64,000 nt of DNA from Peribacillus folii (GTDB lineage: Bacteria > Bacillota > Bacilli > Bacillales > DSM-1321). Positions 36,893 to 45,331 of this stretch are shown here, in pieces; the first letter of the stretch is position 1, and the number at the start of each line of letters is the position of its first letter. The stretch lies in NCBI RefSeq assembly GCF_030271255.1, contig NZ_JASJOM010000006.1, positions 124,001 to 188,000 on the forward strand, in the 5' to 3' direction. Under the pieces are notes generated by a model. It did no database searches, had not been told where the DNA came from, and saw only the letters and a program-made list of their open reading frames with translations. The translations under genes and the position numbers were made by a program.

Positions 36893-37315
36893 ATGAGTGA
36901 TTGCATTTTTTGCAAGATAATCGATGGAGAAATTCCCAGCACCAAAGTATTCGAAAATGATCATGTATTGGCCTTTCTTGATATCAGTCAAGTAACGAAA
37001 GGACATACGCTTGTAATTCCTAAAATACATAAAGAGAATCTCTATGAGTTGACACCGGAAATTGCAAAAAGTTTATTTGAAGTCGTACCGGAGATTTCCC
37101 GCGCGATGAAACAGGAATTCAACCCTACAGGTCTTAACCTCTTGAATAATAACGGGGAAGCAGCAGGTCAATCCGTTTTCCATTTTCATATGCATCTCAT
37201 TCCGCGACATGGAGAAGGAGACGGCTTTGGGGCAGTCTGGAAAACGAATGCCAGTGCGTATTCCCCTGATGACCTGAAGCAGATTGCCGATTCCATTGCC
37301 CAGCATATTAAATGA
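36893..37315 (+). CDS. hit: HIT family protein
   Basis: This 140-residue histidine-triad protein has the active-site motif FHFHMHLIPR (H-x-H-x-H) near residues 98-107. Two N-terminal Cys in CIFCKI suggest zinc binding. HIT enzymes hydrolyse nucleoside phosphoramidates or similar conjugates. It is divergent from ecsA, as in B. subtilis (hit/yhaE). AAAGGAG precedes the ATG. Confidence 0.93.
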   Translation: MSDCIFCKIIDGEIPSTKVFENDHVLAFLDISQVTKGHTLVIPKIHKENLYELTPEIAKSLFEVVPEISRAMKQEFNPTGLNLLNNNGEAAGQSVFHFHMHLIPRHGEGDGFGAVWKTNASAYSPDDLKQIADSIAQHIK

Positions 37316-37508
37316 ATCAGCATGCCTGCAATCAAAGGCATCCAAACTTTGGTCCACACTTAAAAGGTGCTGGGCCATTTCTCCATGGTGATTCATTTCG
37401 CATTCCGACCATTAAATTCTAAAAATTCTTCCAATTGAATTTCAATTTCTGTTAGGATGGATAAATAGATTAAATGCTTTAACACACTATCGTATAGGAG
37501 GAAAAAAA

Positions 37509-38612
37509 TTGAAACGTGCACGCAATTTTAACGCCGGGCCAGCTGCCCTGCCCTTGGAAGTTTTACAAAGGGCCCAAACTGAATGGTTGAATATAGACGA
37601 TTCCGGCATGTCGGTCATGGAATTAAGCCATCGAAGCGGAGAATTCGAAAAAATCCATAACCATGCCATCCAAACATTAAAAGAGCTTATGGACATTCCG
37701 GAAAATTATGAGGTCCTTCTGCTGCAAGGCGGCGCAAGCCTTCAATTCTCCATGATTCCGATGAACCTGTTGCCTAAGGGGGAAAGGGCAGATTATGTCC
37801 TAACCGGTTCTTGGTCCGAGAAAGCATTGAAAGAAGCCAAGAAGGTTGGGGAAACGGCAGTAGTAGCTTCATCCAAAGCCGATAAGTATAGATTCATTCC
37901 TCAAGTGGAAGATATCGAAATGAATGGGGATGCTGCTTATCTTCATATTACAAGCAACAATACGATTTACGGAACGCAATGGAAAGAGTTCCCTGAAACA
38001 GGTGACGTCCCTTTAGTGGCGGATATGTCCAGTGATATACTCAGCAAAAAAATCGATGTAAGTAAATTCGGACTCATATATGCAGGAGCACAAAAAAATC
38101 TTGGTCCATCAGGAATCACGGTGGTCATCATCCGTAAAGATTTGATAAAGGATATTGACAGCATTCCATCCATGTTAAACTATTCCATTCATGCAAAAAA
38201 TAATTCTTTATATAATACGCCCCCTACTTTGGCCATTTATTTATTATCGCTTGTATTGGATTGGGCAAAAGAGCAAGGCGGAGTCGCGAAGATTGCTGAA
38301 AACAATGAAGAAAAAGCAAAAGTCATATATGATGCCATCGACAGCAGCGATGGTTTTTATAAAGGGCATGCAGAACCTGGCAGCCGCTCTTTCATGAACA
38401 TAACGTTTACACTTCCATCTGAAGAAGCTGAAGCTCAATTTCTTAAAGAAGTAAAGCTGGCCGGTTTCGTTGGATTGAACGGCCACCGTTCCATTGGCGG
38501 CTGCAGGGCATCCATTTATAATGCCGTGCCCCTGTCCCATTGCCAAGAACTTGCCGCTTTCATGAAAAAATTCCAGGAAGCATATAACGCAAAGGAAGCT
38601 CATACCCTATAA
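37509..38612 (+). CDS. serC: Phosphoserine aminotransferase SerC
   Basis: This 367-residue PLP enzyme converts 3-phosphohydroxypyruvate to phosphoserine in serine synthesis. The start is a TTG behind AGGAGG; the protein then begins KRARNFNAGPAALPLEVLQ. The phosphate and cofactor-binding region is LQGGASLQFSMIPMN near residues 72-86. The Schiff-base lysine is in YAGAQKNLGPSG near 195. NGHRSIGGCRASIYNA lies near the C-terminus. The location between hit and trpP matches B. subtilis serC (yhaF). Confidence 0.95.
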   Translation: MKRARNFNAGPAALPLEVLQRAQTEWLNIDDSGMSVMELSHRSGEFEKIHNHAIQTLKELMDIPENYEVLLLQGGASLQFSMIPMNLLPKGERADYVLTGSWSEKALKEAKKVGETAVVASSKADKYRFIPQVEDIEMNGDAAYLHITSNNTIYGTQWKEFPETGDVPLVADMSSDILSKKIDVSKFGLIYAGAQKNLGPSGITVVIIRKDLIKDIDSIPSMLNYSIHAKNNSLYNTPPTLAIYLLSLVLDWAKEQGGVAKIAENNEEKAKVIYDAIDSSDGFYKGHAEPGSRSFMNITFTLPSEEAEAQFLKEVKLAGFVGLNGHRSIGGCRASIYNAVPLSHCQELAAFMKKFQEAYNAKEAHTL

Positions 38613-38710
38613 TCGTGTGAATAAATTTAACTTCTAAAAAAATAGGACTTATGGTATACTATCTTATACTTCTTGCAACAAGCAATAGTGCATTGTTGAA
38701 GAAAAGTCGT

Positions 38711-38738
38711 TAGTTGAGATGAGAATAGGAGAGATGAG
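38711..38738 (+). promoter_or_regulatory. TRAP-binding triplet repeats over the trpP ribosome site
   Basis: Six (T/G)AG triplets occur at 38711, 38716, 38721, 38726, 38731 and 38736, each separated by exactly two bases. This period of five is the spacing recognised by the TRAP protein. They cover the ribosome site and end three bases before the trpP ATG, so tryptophan-bound TRAP would block translation, as is known for trpP in B. subtilis. Confidence 0.85.
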
Positions 38739-38741
38739 TAT

Positions 38742-39260
38742 ATGAAAACGAAAACCCTTGTGTCGCTGTCCCTATTAATTGGGATCGGGGCTGCCCTGCA
38801 TTTTATCGTACCAGGCTTCTTCCTTGGAATGAAACCGGATATGATGCTGTTGATGATGTTTTTGGCGATCACCCTGTTTCCGGAGAAAAAGAATGTATTC
38901 ATTGTCGCCTTGGCTGCTGGAGCCATCTCTGCCATGACAACTACATTTCCTGGAGGACAGATTCCAAATATCATCGACAAGTTGGCAACAGCCTTTCTGT
39001 TTTACCTTTTATTCATCGGTCTTAAAAGGTTTTCGACCTCCATTGTGACGGTAAGTATCTTGACTGCCGTAGGAACAATCGTTTCCGGTGCTGTCTTCCT
39101 TGGATCGGCATATTATCTCGTGTCCCTTCCAGGTCCTTTCGTTGCCCTTTTCGGAGCTGTCGTGCTTCCTGCCGTACTGCTCAATACAGTTGCGATGGTC
39201 ATCATTTATCCAATTGTGAACGGCATCGTCAGAAAATCGAATGTAACCATCAATGCATAA
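38742..39260 (+). CDS. trpP: Tryptophan transporter TrpP
   Basis: This 172-residue protein has five to six transmembrane helices and resembles the TrpP/YhaG family. A typical start is MKTKTLVSLSLLIGIGAALHFIVPGFFLGMKPDMMLLMMF, with a central AGAISAMTTTFPGGQIPNIIDK. It is expected to import tryptophan. The TRAP triplet repeats over the ribosome site support this. It lies downstream of serC with a 129-base gap. Confidence 0.92.
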   Translation: MKTKTLVSLSLLIGIGAALHFIVPGFFLGMKPDMMLLMMFLAITLFPEKKNVFIVALAAGAISAMTTTFPGGQIPNIIDKLATAFLFYLLFIGLKRFSTSIVTVSILTAVGTIVSGAVFLGSAYYLVSLPGPFVALFGAVVLPAVLLNTVAMVIIYPIVNGIVRKSNVTINA

Positions 39261-39271
39261 ACACCATACTT

Positions 39272-39306
39272 AAAAAGCGCCGGACTGTAGTCTGGCGCTT
39301 TTTTTC
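39272..39306 (+). terminator. Terminator of trpP
   Basis: A stem of about 14 bp built on AAGCGCC and GGCGCTT with a short loop ends in seven T, 12 bases past the trpP stop. Confidence 0.9.
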
Positions 39307-39340
39307 ACCTATGGATTCGGAGTAAGCAAGCCTCCTGCAA

Positions 39341-39520
39341 TCAATGCATGAACAGCCACATCAACCAAATGAAAAGCAGCAGAACCCCGGGCAGGCCCAT
39401 GGCGTAGGCCCTGGCCTGGAGCACTCTCTTAGACGGATAGCTGCCTGGATTTTTTGCTTTCCTTAGAAAATACCCCATCCCGCACAGGCCTATCAGGCCC
39501 AATAAGAAAATGATTTTCAT
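39341..39520 (-). CDS. Small two-helix membrane protein
   Basis: A 59-residue reading frame on the minus strand starts MKIIFLLGLIGLCGMGYFLRKA and ends LLLFIWLMWLFMH. Two hydrophobic helices (about residues 2-18 and 43-58) flank a basic loop (RKAKNPGSYPSKRVLQARAYA), so an N-out/C-out hairpin topology is expected. GGTGGG lies about 5 bases before the ATG. I do not recognise a family. It faces the trpP terminator, so it has independent transcription. Confidence 0.6.
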   Translation of the reverse strand: MKIIFLLGLIGLCGMGYFLRKAKNPGSYPSKRVLQARAYAMGLPGVLLLFIWLMWLFMH

Positions 39521-39837
39521 AATAACCCACCAGTGCCATCAATGATCCGACAGCTTGTTTTTACTATCTATATGCTCCCCATTCCTTTATATGAAGCGTT
39601 TTCGCTACAATTTCAAGTTATTTTTAAATATTATATAATTCCTATCTAAGTTTAAGAAAATATTTTTGTGATATAAAGATAAAATGGTAGATACTCTTCC
39701 ATAGGAATGAAAATTATGGTATTTTGTTATCAATAGTATTTCCATCACTATTCATCAAAATTTCCAATTGAGTTTTTTTTCAGCAGGGAATCAGACCATG
39801 TAACGCGAAAACAATATTATTGAATGAGGTGATCCTA
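39521..39837. other. AT-rich intergenic region upstream of yhaH
   Basis: About 317 bases between the divergent small membrane protein and yhaH. It is strongly AT-rich at 39610-39780 and must contain the yhaH promoter; I see no repeat or operator I can name. Confidence 0.5.
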
Positions 39838-40200
39838 ATGAAAGCAAAATCATTATTAATTGGCTTTTTAACCGGAACGGTCGTAGCGGGCGCCGCAACT
39901 TTGTTTGCAGCACCAAGCTCTGGCAAGGACTTGCGAAATCGCATTAAAACGAATGCGGAAGATATGAAGACTACCATTGAAGAACTGAAGGTAAAAATGC
40001 AAAATATTAAAGATGACTCGTTGGAAGCCACTCAAATCAGTAAAGAAACGGTAAAAACCTTCATTTCGGACGTTCAGACGGTCATTGAGAACTGGAAACG
40101 GGAAATCGAACCGAACAAGAATGAATTATTGAAAAACGTTCAAGAAATTGAAACTTCATTAAAAGAATTGGAAACGTCCATCCCTGCTTCCAAAAAATAA
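39838..40200 (+). CDS. yhaH: YtxH-domain protein YhaH
   Basis: This 120-residue protein has one N-terminal membrane helix (residues 4-20) followed by the YtxH signature LFAAPSSGKDLRNRIK. A long coiled-coil or helical tail follows (residues 40-115). YtxH proteins are general-stress membrane proteins of unknown role. I choose the ATG at 39838 after GAGGTGATCCTA. It lies between trpP and scoC as in B. subtilis. Confidence 0.87.
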   Translation: MKAKSLLIGFLTGTVVAGAATLFAAPSSGKDLRNRIKTNAEDMKTTIEELKVKMQNIKDDSLEATQISKETVKTFISDVQTVIENWKREIEPNKNELLKNVQEIETSLKELETSIPASKK

Positions 40201-40225
40201 TCGGTAACATCGCTCCAGAAGTTCA

Positions 40226-40278
40226 ATTCTCCATTTTTCCCATAAAATAGCATTTTACACAAAGGGGAAATGGAGAAT
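40226..40278. repeat. Long inverted repeat between yhaH and scoC
   Basis: Arms 40226-40241 and 40264-40278 pair over about 15 bases with one bulge around a 22-base loop. No T-run follows on either strand, so it is not an ordinary terminator. It may be a regulatory hairpin or transcript-end element. Confidence 0.55.
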
Positions 40279-40390
40279 CTCTTAAAAAAACTAAAATTTT
40301 CTAAAAATTTTGCAAATATTTATCTTTATTAATTTTTATTTTATTGTCATAATAAATATACAGAATCTTATAAGTAGGTGAGCCCATAAT

Positions 40391-40969
40391 ATGCAGAATA
40401 AAAATTATTCTATGAAAGAAGCAATGATTTTTAGTCAAAGAATTGCACAATTAAGCAAAGCATTATGGAAATCGATTGAAAAAGATTGGCAGCAATGGAT
40501 CAAGCCCTATGATTTAAACATCAATGAGCATCATATTCTTTGGATTGCCTACCATCTTAATGGCTCTTCCATTTCAGACGTTGCAAAATTTGGGGTCATG
40601 CATGTTTCTACGGCATTTAACTTTTCAAAAAAGTTAGAGGAACGCGGTTTCTTAACGTTTTCAAAGAAAGAAAATGACAAGAGGAATACGTATATCGAGA
40701 TCACAGCTGAAGGTGAACAGATCCTGCTTGATTTAATGGAGACTTACGATCCTGGTAAAAATTCTGCTTTCTCAGGTGCACTGCCACTTCGTGAGCTTTA
40801 TGGTAAGTTCCCCGATATGATAGAAATGATGGCTGTCATCCGTAATATATACGGAGAAGATTTCATGCAAATCTTTGAGCGGTCCTTCGATAATATTGAT
40901 CAGGAGTTTACTGACACGGAGGGTAAAATCACAAAAAAAAAGATAGAGAAAGAAACTGAGCCCGTTTAA
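40391..40969 (+). CDS. scoC: Transition-state regulator ScoC (Hpr), MarR family
   Basis: This 192-residue MarR-type regulator represses protease, sporulation and peptide-transport genes during growth in B. subtilis. The winged-helix region spans about residues 40-125, including [46 protein letters not shown]. The basic and acidic C-terminal tail is typical. The ATG follows AAGTAGGTGAGCC. Its place between yhaH and yhaI agrees with hpr. Confidence 0.94.
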   Translation: MQNKNYSMKEAMIFSQRIAQLSKALWKSIEKDWQQWIKPYDLNINEHHILWIAYHLNGSSISDVAKFGVMHVSTAFNFSKKLEERGFLTFSKKENDKRNTYIEITAEGEQILLDLMETYDPGKNSAFSGALPLRELYGKFPDMIEMMAVIRNIYGEDFMQIFERSFDNIDQEFTDTEGKITKKKIEKETEPV

Positions 40970-40971
40970 TC

Positions 40972-41298
40972 TCACACTCTATCCATTTCCCTCATGAAGG
41001 ATACATATAAACCTTGTGAGAGGCATGCGTCAATGCATTCCTTAGTCGTAATTTTGGAATTGACCTTTCTTTCAAATTGGTTAAAAAGCGGTTGAAAGTT
41101 CATGTATCCTTCCGCTTTTTCTATTTCATAGCGTTTGCTCATAATATCACATAGTTCCAATAGTTCTTCCGCCTCCCTCTTCGTGAAATTTTTTTCCACA
41201 AATAAAAAGTCCAATCTTGCCTTTGGATTGCGTATCAAGTTCAATAAAAGCCCTTGGTGAAAACGGAGTATATCTATTTCTTCGTTTATATTTCTCAT
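40972..41298 (-). CDS. yhaI: DUF1878 protein YhaI
   Basis: This 108-residue, all-helical protein matches YhaI/DUF1878, of unknown function. Patterns include RFHQGLLLNLI near residues 12-22 and FVEKNFTKREAEELLELCDIMSKRYE. It is convergent with scoC with only two bases between the two stops, and no hairpin separates them. The ribosome site is weak (GGGG about 14 bases upstream). Confidence 0.85.
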   Translation of the reverse strand: MRNINEEIDILRFHQGLLLNLIRNPKARLDFLFVEKNFTKREAEELLELCDIMSKRYEIEKAEGYMNFQPLFNQFERKVNSKITTKECIDACLSQGLYVSFMREMDRV

Positions 41299-41541
41299 AC
41301 ATCATTAATCCCCAATCAATCATTCATATTCAACATATTTCAGATTAAAAATTTCCGTGATTTCCTGACTAATAATGGAACACCATGATGTTCCATTGCC
41401 CTCACTCATAACCTTTTGTCTTTGTCCATTATTTAGTAATGATTATCTTATAACTAAATCCAAGAATTCTATTGCTTTTTCCATCCATTCATCGTAATGT
41501 ATGTAAGTAAATTCAACGGTCTTTGGAGGGCTGATTTCAAA

Positions 41542-42081
41542 ATGAACTCGTGGAAAACAATTGACATGGCAAAACAATATGGGAATTGCCGTCTGATCTT
41601 TTTTTCAGTTTTCACTATATTGATGTCTTTTGTTTTGATCTATACATCATTAAGTGCCGTTTCATCCCAGGTCGTATTGTATGACGATCGAACAATGCAA
41701 TTTTTCAGCCTATTAGTCTTATTATATCCTGTTCACAAACTATTACACTATTTACCTTTACGAATATTATGCAAAAAAGTAAAAACTTCTTGGACCATCA
41801 AGTGGAAACTTGTGCTTACATGCAATGTGAACGTGCATTATCCGATTCGCAAGCATCTCTATCTTTTGACACTTGCCCTGCCTTTCTTCGTTATGTCGGT
41901 ATTATTAATCGGCTGTGCACTTAGTTTTCCGCATTACATCCATTATTTCACCATTTTACTTTCCCTGCATACCGGATTATGTGTATCTGATTTCATTTAT
42001 ATAAAACACTTGGTTGGTTCGCCAGGACATTCCTTTATCGAAGAACATCGGGAAGGATACGACATCCTGATCCAAAAGTAA
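41542..42081 (+). CDS. yhaJ: DUF3267-type membrane protein YhaJ
   Basis: This protein of about 179 residues has four membrane helices. The HxxxH pattern HKLLHYLPLRILCKK near residue 66 looks like a zinc site, as in other DUF3267 proteins. A late segment, FIYIKHLVGSPGHSFIEEHREGYDILI, is family-like. I choose the ATG at 41542 because GGAGGG lies 11 bases upstream; the earlier ATG has none. Position after yhaI supports the name yhaJ. Confidence 0.78.
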   Translation: MNSWKTIDMAKQYGNCRLIFFSVFTILMSFVLIYTSLSAVSSQVVLYDDRTMQFFSLLVLLYPVHKLLHYLPLRILCKKVKTSWTIKWKLVLTCNVNVHYPIRKHLYLLTLALPFFVMSVLLIGCALSFPHYIHYFTILLSLHTGLCVSDFIYIKHLVGSPGHSFIEEHREGYDILIQK

Positions 42082-42181
42082 TATTTTTTCAAGGATGTCC
42101 CAAAGATTTTTAGGTATCTTTTTTCATTATAATTTGGTATCGTATTTATACATGACGTTTTGCAAGGAGGGATTTTAGGTT

Positions 42182-42364
42182 TTGATCTCGTTCTGGTTTA
42201 TTATTGTTGCCATTTTGATCCTTTATAATATTAATAGAATGACCAACTCTTTATGTATCCAAAAGGAAATTGCGGAAGACCGACAGCCTAAAGTATTCAG
42301 GACCATTAATGTATTGATTACTATTATGTTATTATCCTCCTATATTGAAATTTTGTATACGTAG
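42182..42364 (+). CDS. Small membrane protein, 60 residues
   Basis: This short gene starts at TTG behind AAGGAGGG (11-base gap). The protein has two hydrophobic stretches (about residues 3-16 and 41-57) around a charged loop (CIQKEIAEDRQPKVFRT). I do not recognise a family. It follows yhaJ by 100 bases on the same strand and ends before a strong terminator, so it could be the last gene of that transcript. Confidence 0.6.
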   Translation: MISFWFIIVAILILYNINRMTNSLCIQKEIAEDRQPKVFRTINVLITIMLLSSYIEILYT

Positions 42365-42432
42365 AGATGAGCAGCAAATGATGGAGCATCATTTGTTACA
42401 TACATTGGTGATACCCGGCACATTTTCGAAGA

Positions 42433-42463
42433 AAAAGGGCGAAGCGATAAGCTTCGCCTTTTG
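42433..42463. terminator. Bidirectional terminator
   Basis: An 8-bp stem, GGCGAAGC and GCTTCGCC, with A-run on the left and TTTTGTTT on the right, lies between the 60-residue gene and the first YjcZ-type gene. Confidence 0.82.
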
Positions 42464-42472
42464 TTTATGCAT

Positions 42473-42556
42473 TTATAACCAAGAAGCCCCAATGATGACT
42501 AACAGGATGAAAAGAACGACAATTAGAGCAAAGCCTCCACCTATTCCTCCAGACAT
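42473..42556 (-). CDS. YjcZ family sporulation microprotein, copy 1
   Basis: A 27-residue protein reads MSGGIGGGFALIVVLFILLV followed by IIGASWL. It is one hydrophobic helix with a glycine-rich N-terminus, the hallmark of YjcZ-type microproteins found in spores of bacilli. AAAGGAGG lies 6-7 bases before the ATG. It is too short for standard gene finders. A second copy lies 186 bases upstream. Confidence 0.9.
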   Translation of the reverse strand: MSGGIGGGFALIVVLFILLVIIGASWL

Positions 42557-42741
42557 TGATCTTCCTCCTTTCCATTCTTAAGTAATAACAAGTTCATGCA
42601 CACTCTTATATCCGCCAAAAGGAATCCATCCCTTTCGTAGCTTGATAAACATTTTATTCATTTCTGTTGAGCGGCTACCCTATCCTATTCAACTCCACGG
42701 CAAAAGGAGTGGGCACTTTCCATTATTAATTTTGCAATTGT

Positions 42742-42825
42742 TTAGCAAAAAGCTGCTCCCACAATTATTAATAAAATGAATAACACTACTAACAAGGCGA
42801 AACCTCCGTTAAATCCATTACTCAT
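42742..42825 (-). CDS. YjcZ family sporulation microprotein, copy 2
   Basis: A 27-residue protein reads MSNGFNGGFALLVVLFILLI followed by IVGAAFC, a paralogue of the neighbouring microprotein. The hydrophobic helix is almost identical while the N-terminus differs. AAAGGAGG precedes the ATG. Such proteins are likely inserted in spore or mother-cell membranes; the function is unknown. Confidence 0.9.
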   Translation of the reverse strand: MSNGFNGGFALLVVLFILLIIVGAAFC

Positions 42826-42874
42826 TATGCTACCTCCTTTTGATGTCCTCGACTTATCATATGTAGATGATCAT

Positions 42875-42905
42875 AAACTGGGTAGGCTTCTACCCAGTTT
42901 TTTTA
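42875..42905 (+). terminator. Orphan plus-strand terminator upstream of YjcZ copy 2
   Basis: An 11-bp perfect stem (42875-42885 and 42890-42900, loop GCTT) ends in a T-run on the plus strand. No plus-strand gene lies between it and the previous terminator 400 bases away. Confidence 0.75.
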
Positions 42906-43025
42906 AAATTCTTATTGGTACATCAATATATTATTTTTTGTAAAGCAACCAGAATATGTTATAGTTAATTTTGTGGAAATACGAAGAATAGTAAACCAGA
43001 AACTTAAAATTAGGAGTTGTTCTCA

Positions 43026-43892
43026 ATGAAGAAATGGGCATTATCGATTGCTGTTACTGCAGGGCTGATTGGACTTACAGCATGCAACAGCGACAAAGAG
43101 GCAGTCGTGGAAACTAAAGCGGGGGATATTTCGAAAGAGGAATTTTATAATGTCATGAAGGACCGTTATGGTGATGCCGTTCTTCAGGAACTTGTTTATG
43201 AGAAAGTTCTTTCCGAAAAATATACAGTAACGGATAAAGAAGTTAAGGCTAAAACGGCAGAACTTAAAGAGCAAATGGGTGATAATTTCCAAACTGCCCT
43301 AGCCTCTTCCGGATATAAGAGCGAAGATGATCTTAAACGTGCACTTAAGATCGGCATGCTTCAAGAAAAAGCAGCAGTTGCGGACATTACAGTCAAAGAA
43401 GCTGATGTGAAAAAAGCCTATGAAGACTACAAACCACAAATCAAGGCTAGGCATATTCTTGTAAAAGACCAAAAAACAGCTGACGAAGTGAAAGCTAAAT
43501 TGGATAAAGGTGAAGACTTCGCCAAACTTGCCAAGGAATATTCAACAGACACCGGGACTGCTGAAAAAGGCGGCGAACTTGGCTGGTTCGGACAAGGTGA
43601 AATGGTGCCTGCATTCGAAGAGCAAGCATACAAGATGAAAAAAGATGAAATCAGTAAACCGGTCAAATCGGATTATGGCTACCACATCATCCAACTTGAA
43701 GATATGAAAGAAAAGAAACCGTATAAGGATATGAAAAAAGACTTAGAGTATGATTTGAAAGTCGCGCAAATTGACCAAACCAAGGTTCAAGATATCTTGA
43801 ATAACGAAGTGAAAAAAGCAGACGTGAAAATCAAAGATAAAGACCTTAAAGACGCCATCACTTCCGGTGACGCAACCAAAGCCGAAAAATAA
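43026..43892 (+). CDS. prsA: Foldase lipoprotein PrsA
   Basis: This 288-residue lipoprotein has an N-terminal signal peptide with lipobox LTAC (mature Cys about residue 20). A parvulin-type peptidyl-prolyl isomerase domain lies at about residues 132-222, with IKARHILVKDQKTADEVK and GYHIIQLEDMK. Helical N- and C-lobes flank it. It folds exported proteins outside the membrane. The ATG at 43026 is 9 bases after AGGAG. Its own terminator follows. Confidence 0.94.
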   Translation: MKKWALSIAVTAGLIGLTACNSDKEAVVETKAGDISKEEFYNVMKDRYGDAVLQELVYEKVLSEKYTVTDKEVKAKTAELKEQMGDNFQTALASSGYKSEDDLKRALKIGMLQEKAAVADITVKEADVKKAYEDYKPQIKARHILVKDQKTADEVKAKLDKGEDFAKLAKEYSTDTGTAEKGGELGWFGQGEMVPAFEEQAYKMKKDEISKPVKSDYGYHIIQLEDMKEKKPYKDMKKDLEYDLKVAQIDQTKVQDILNNEVKKADVKIKDKDLKDAITSGDATKAEK

Positions 43893-43902
43893 TCGGGCAA
43901 GC

Positions 43903-43938
43903 AAAAGCGACAGGACGTTAGCCTGTCGCTTTTTTTTT
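43903..43938. terminator. Terminator of prsA
   Basis: An 11-12-bp stem, AAAGCGACAGG and CCTGTCGCTTT, ends in nine T on the plus strand. It also faces yhaL from the other side. Confidence 0.93.
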
Positions 43939-43939
43939 G

Positions 43940-44122
43940 CTATGCTCCTTGATTTATATCCTTTTTACGCCTTTCACGCTCTTCTTCCATGCGTTCAATG
44001 TACTTCTGCCCTTCCTTCTCTATCCAAGCATCATCTATGAGGCGCTCCTGCCTAGCTGTCCAAATCGCCATCACTGCACTGACAATTATTCCAATAAATA
44101 CGAACCAGATCCAAATTGGCAT
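43940..44122 (-). CDS. yhaL: YhaL family protein
   Basis: This 60-residue protein has one N-terminal membrane helix followed by a charged helical tail (EGQKYIERMEEERERRKKD). It matches YhaL, reported as sporulation-associated in bacilli. I choose the second Met (44122); the first ATG sits right behind the GGGAGGG site. It lies between prsA and yhaM as in B. subtilis. Confidence 0.82.
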   Translation of the reverse strand: MPIWIWFVFIGIIVSAVMAIWTARQERLIDDAWIEKEGQKYIERMEEERERRKKDINQGA

Positions 44123-44221
44123 GTCCATTCCCTCCCAAAAAATCTACTATTCATTTACTAGAGAATATGCAGGAACAAAAAAAATATGCTTCTTTCTCCA
44201 TAGGAAAGAAGCATATTTCTG

Positions 44222-45160
44222 TTAAAATGTAGGTTTATAAAATGAGCGATTATCGAGCGCGAATACTCTTTCCGTGAATTCCCCGGGCTTCACTTTCTCC
44301 AGGGCCCGGTCCATCATATTAATCTTGGCATCCATGTTATCGATGTAATGCAGCACTTCCGCTTCCCTCACCATCGGCGGTTTGGGGCTGCCCCACTCCG
44401 CTTTGCCATGATGACTTAAGATCAGGTGCTTGAGGACCATGATTTCTTCTGCTTCAATCCCTAACTCCTCTGCTGCTTTTCCGACTTCATTAACCATGAT
44501 GGTTATATGGCCCAACAAATTCCCTTCCACCGTGTAAACGGTCGACACAGGTCCAGATAGCTCATGTACCTTTCCAAGGTCATGCAGGATGACTCCTGCA
44601 TACAAGAGGTCACGATCAAGCGAAGGGTAAAGGGTTGATATGGCTTTTGCCAGACCCAGCATCGATACTACGTGGTAAGCGAGACCTGACATATACTCAT
44701 GATGGTTCTTTGTCGCTGCAGGAAACGTAAGAAATTCATTCTGATACTTCTTGATAAGGTGCCTTGTCACTCTTTGGATATTCGGATTCCTCATTTCAAA
44801 AATGAACTGAGTGATCGTTTCCATCATTTCCTCCTGGCTTAAAGGCGCCGTTTGAATCAAATCCGCTTTTGTTACGCCATCAGCTTCGGTTGTGATTCTT
44901 ATATTGCGAATTTTCAATTGGCTTCTGCCCCTGTAATTCTGGACTTCACCTTGAACCCTCACAGTAGCTTCGGCACTGTACGTTTTCTCATCAGCCTCGG
45001 AAACATCCCATAGCTTAGCCTCGATCTCCCCAGTCTTATCACACAAAATCAATGTTAAAAACGGCTTTCCATTACTTGCAACCGCCTTTGTACTCGTTTT
45101 TATATACATAAATATATCTACAACTTCACCAATTCCATGATGAATGATCCCATTTCCCAT
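44222..45160 (-). CDS. yhaM: 3'-5' exoribonuclease YhaM
   Basis: This 312-residue RNase has an N-terminal OB-fold (residues 10-95, including [21 protein letters not shown]). An HD catalytic domain starts at about residue 150, with the metal motif [12 protein letters not shown] and [17 protein letters not shown]. YhaM degrades RNA and DNA 3' ends and is conserved in Firmicutes. In B. subtilis it is part of the yhaONM operon; here yhaN and yhaO lie 2.6 kb away beyond inserted genes. Confidence 0.94.
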   Translation of the reverse strand: MGNGIIHHGIGEVVDIFMYIKTSTKAVASNGKPFLTLILCDKTGEIEAKLWDVSEADEKTYSAEATVRVQGEVQNYRGRSQLKIRNIRITTEADGVTKADLIQTAPLSQEEMMETITQFIFEMRNPNIQRVTRHLIKKYQNEFLTFPAATKNHHEYMSGLAYHVVSMLGLAKAISTLYPSLDRDLLYAGVILHDLGKVHELSGPVSTVYTVEGNLLGHITIMVNEVGKAAEELGIEAEEIMVLKHLILSHHGKAEWGSPKPPMVREAEVLHYIDNMDAKINMMDRALEKVKPGEFTERVFALDNRSFYKPTF

Positions 45161-45283
45161 GCGACTGCCCCCGTTCGATTAAATATCAACATTATAACAT
45201 ATGAACCCAATCAGTGCGTTTAGTTTTATCGATAGTACTGGACATATTGCAAGGAAGATAGGCGATGCTGTCACTTTTCACAC

Positions 45284-45313
45284 GAAAAAAAACAGGCTCA
45301 ATACCAAAGCCTG
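45284..45313 (-). terminator. Terminator of the siderophore ATPase/reductase pair
   Basis: A 6-7-bp stem, CAGGCT and AGCCTG, ends in eight T on the minus strand near the fhuF-like stop. Confidence 0.78.
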
Positions 45314-45331
45314 GCTTTCCATACCTTCTGA

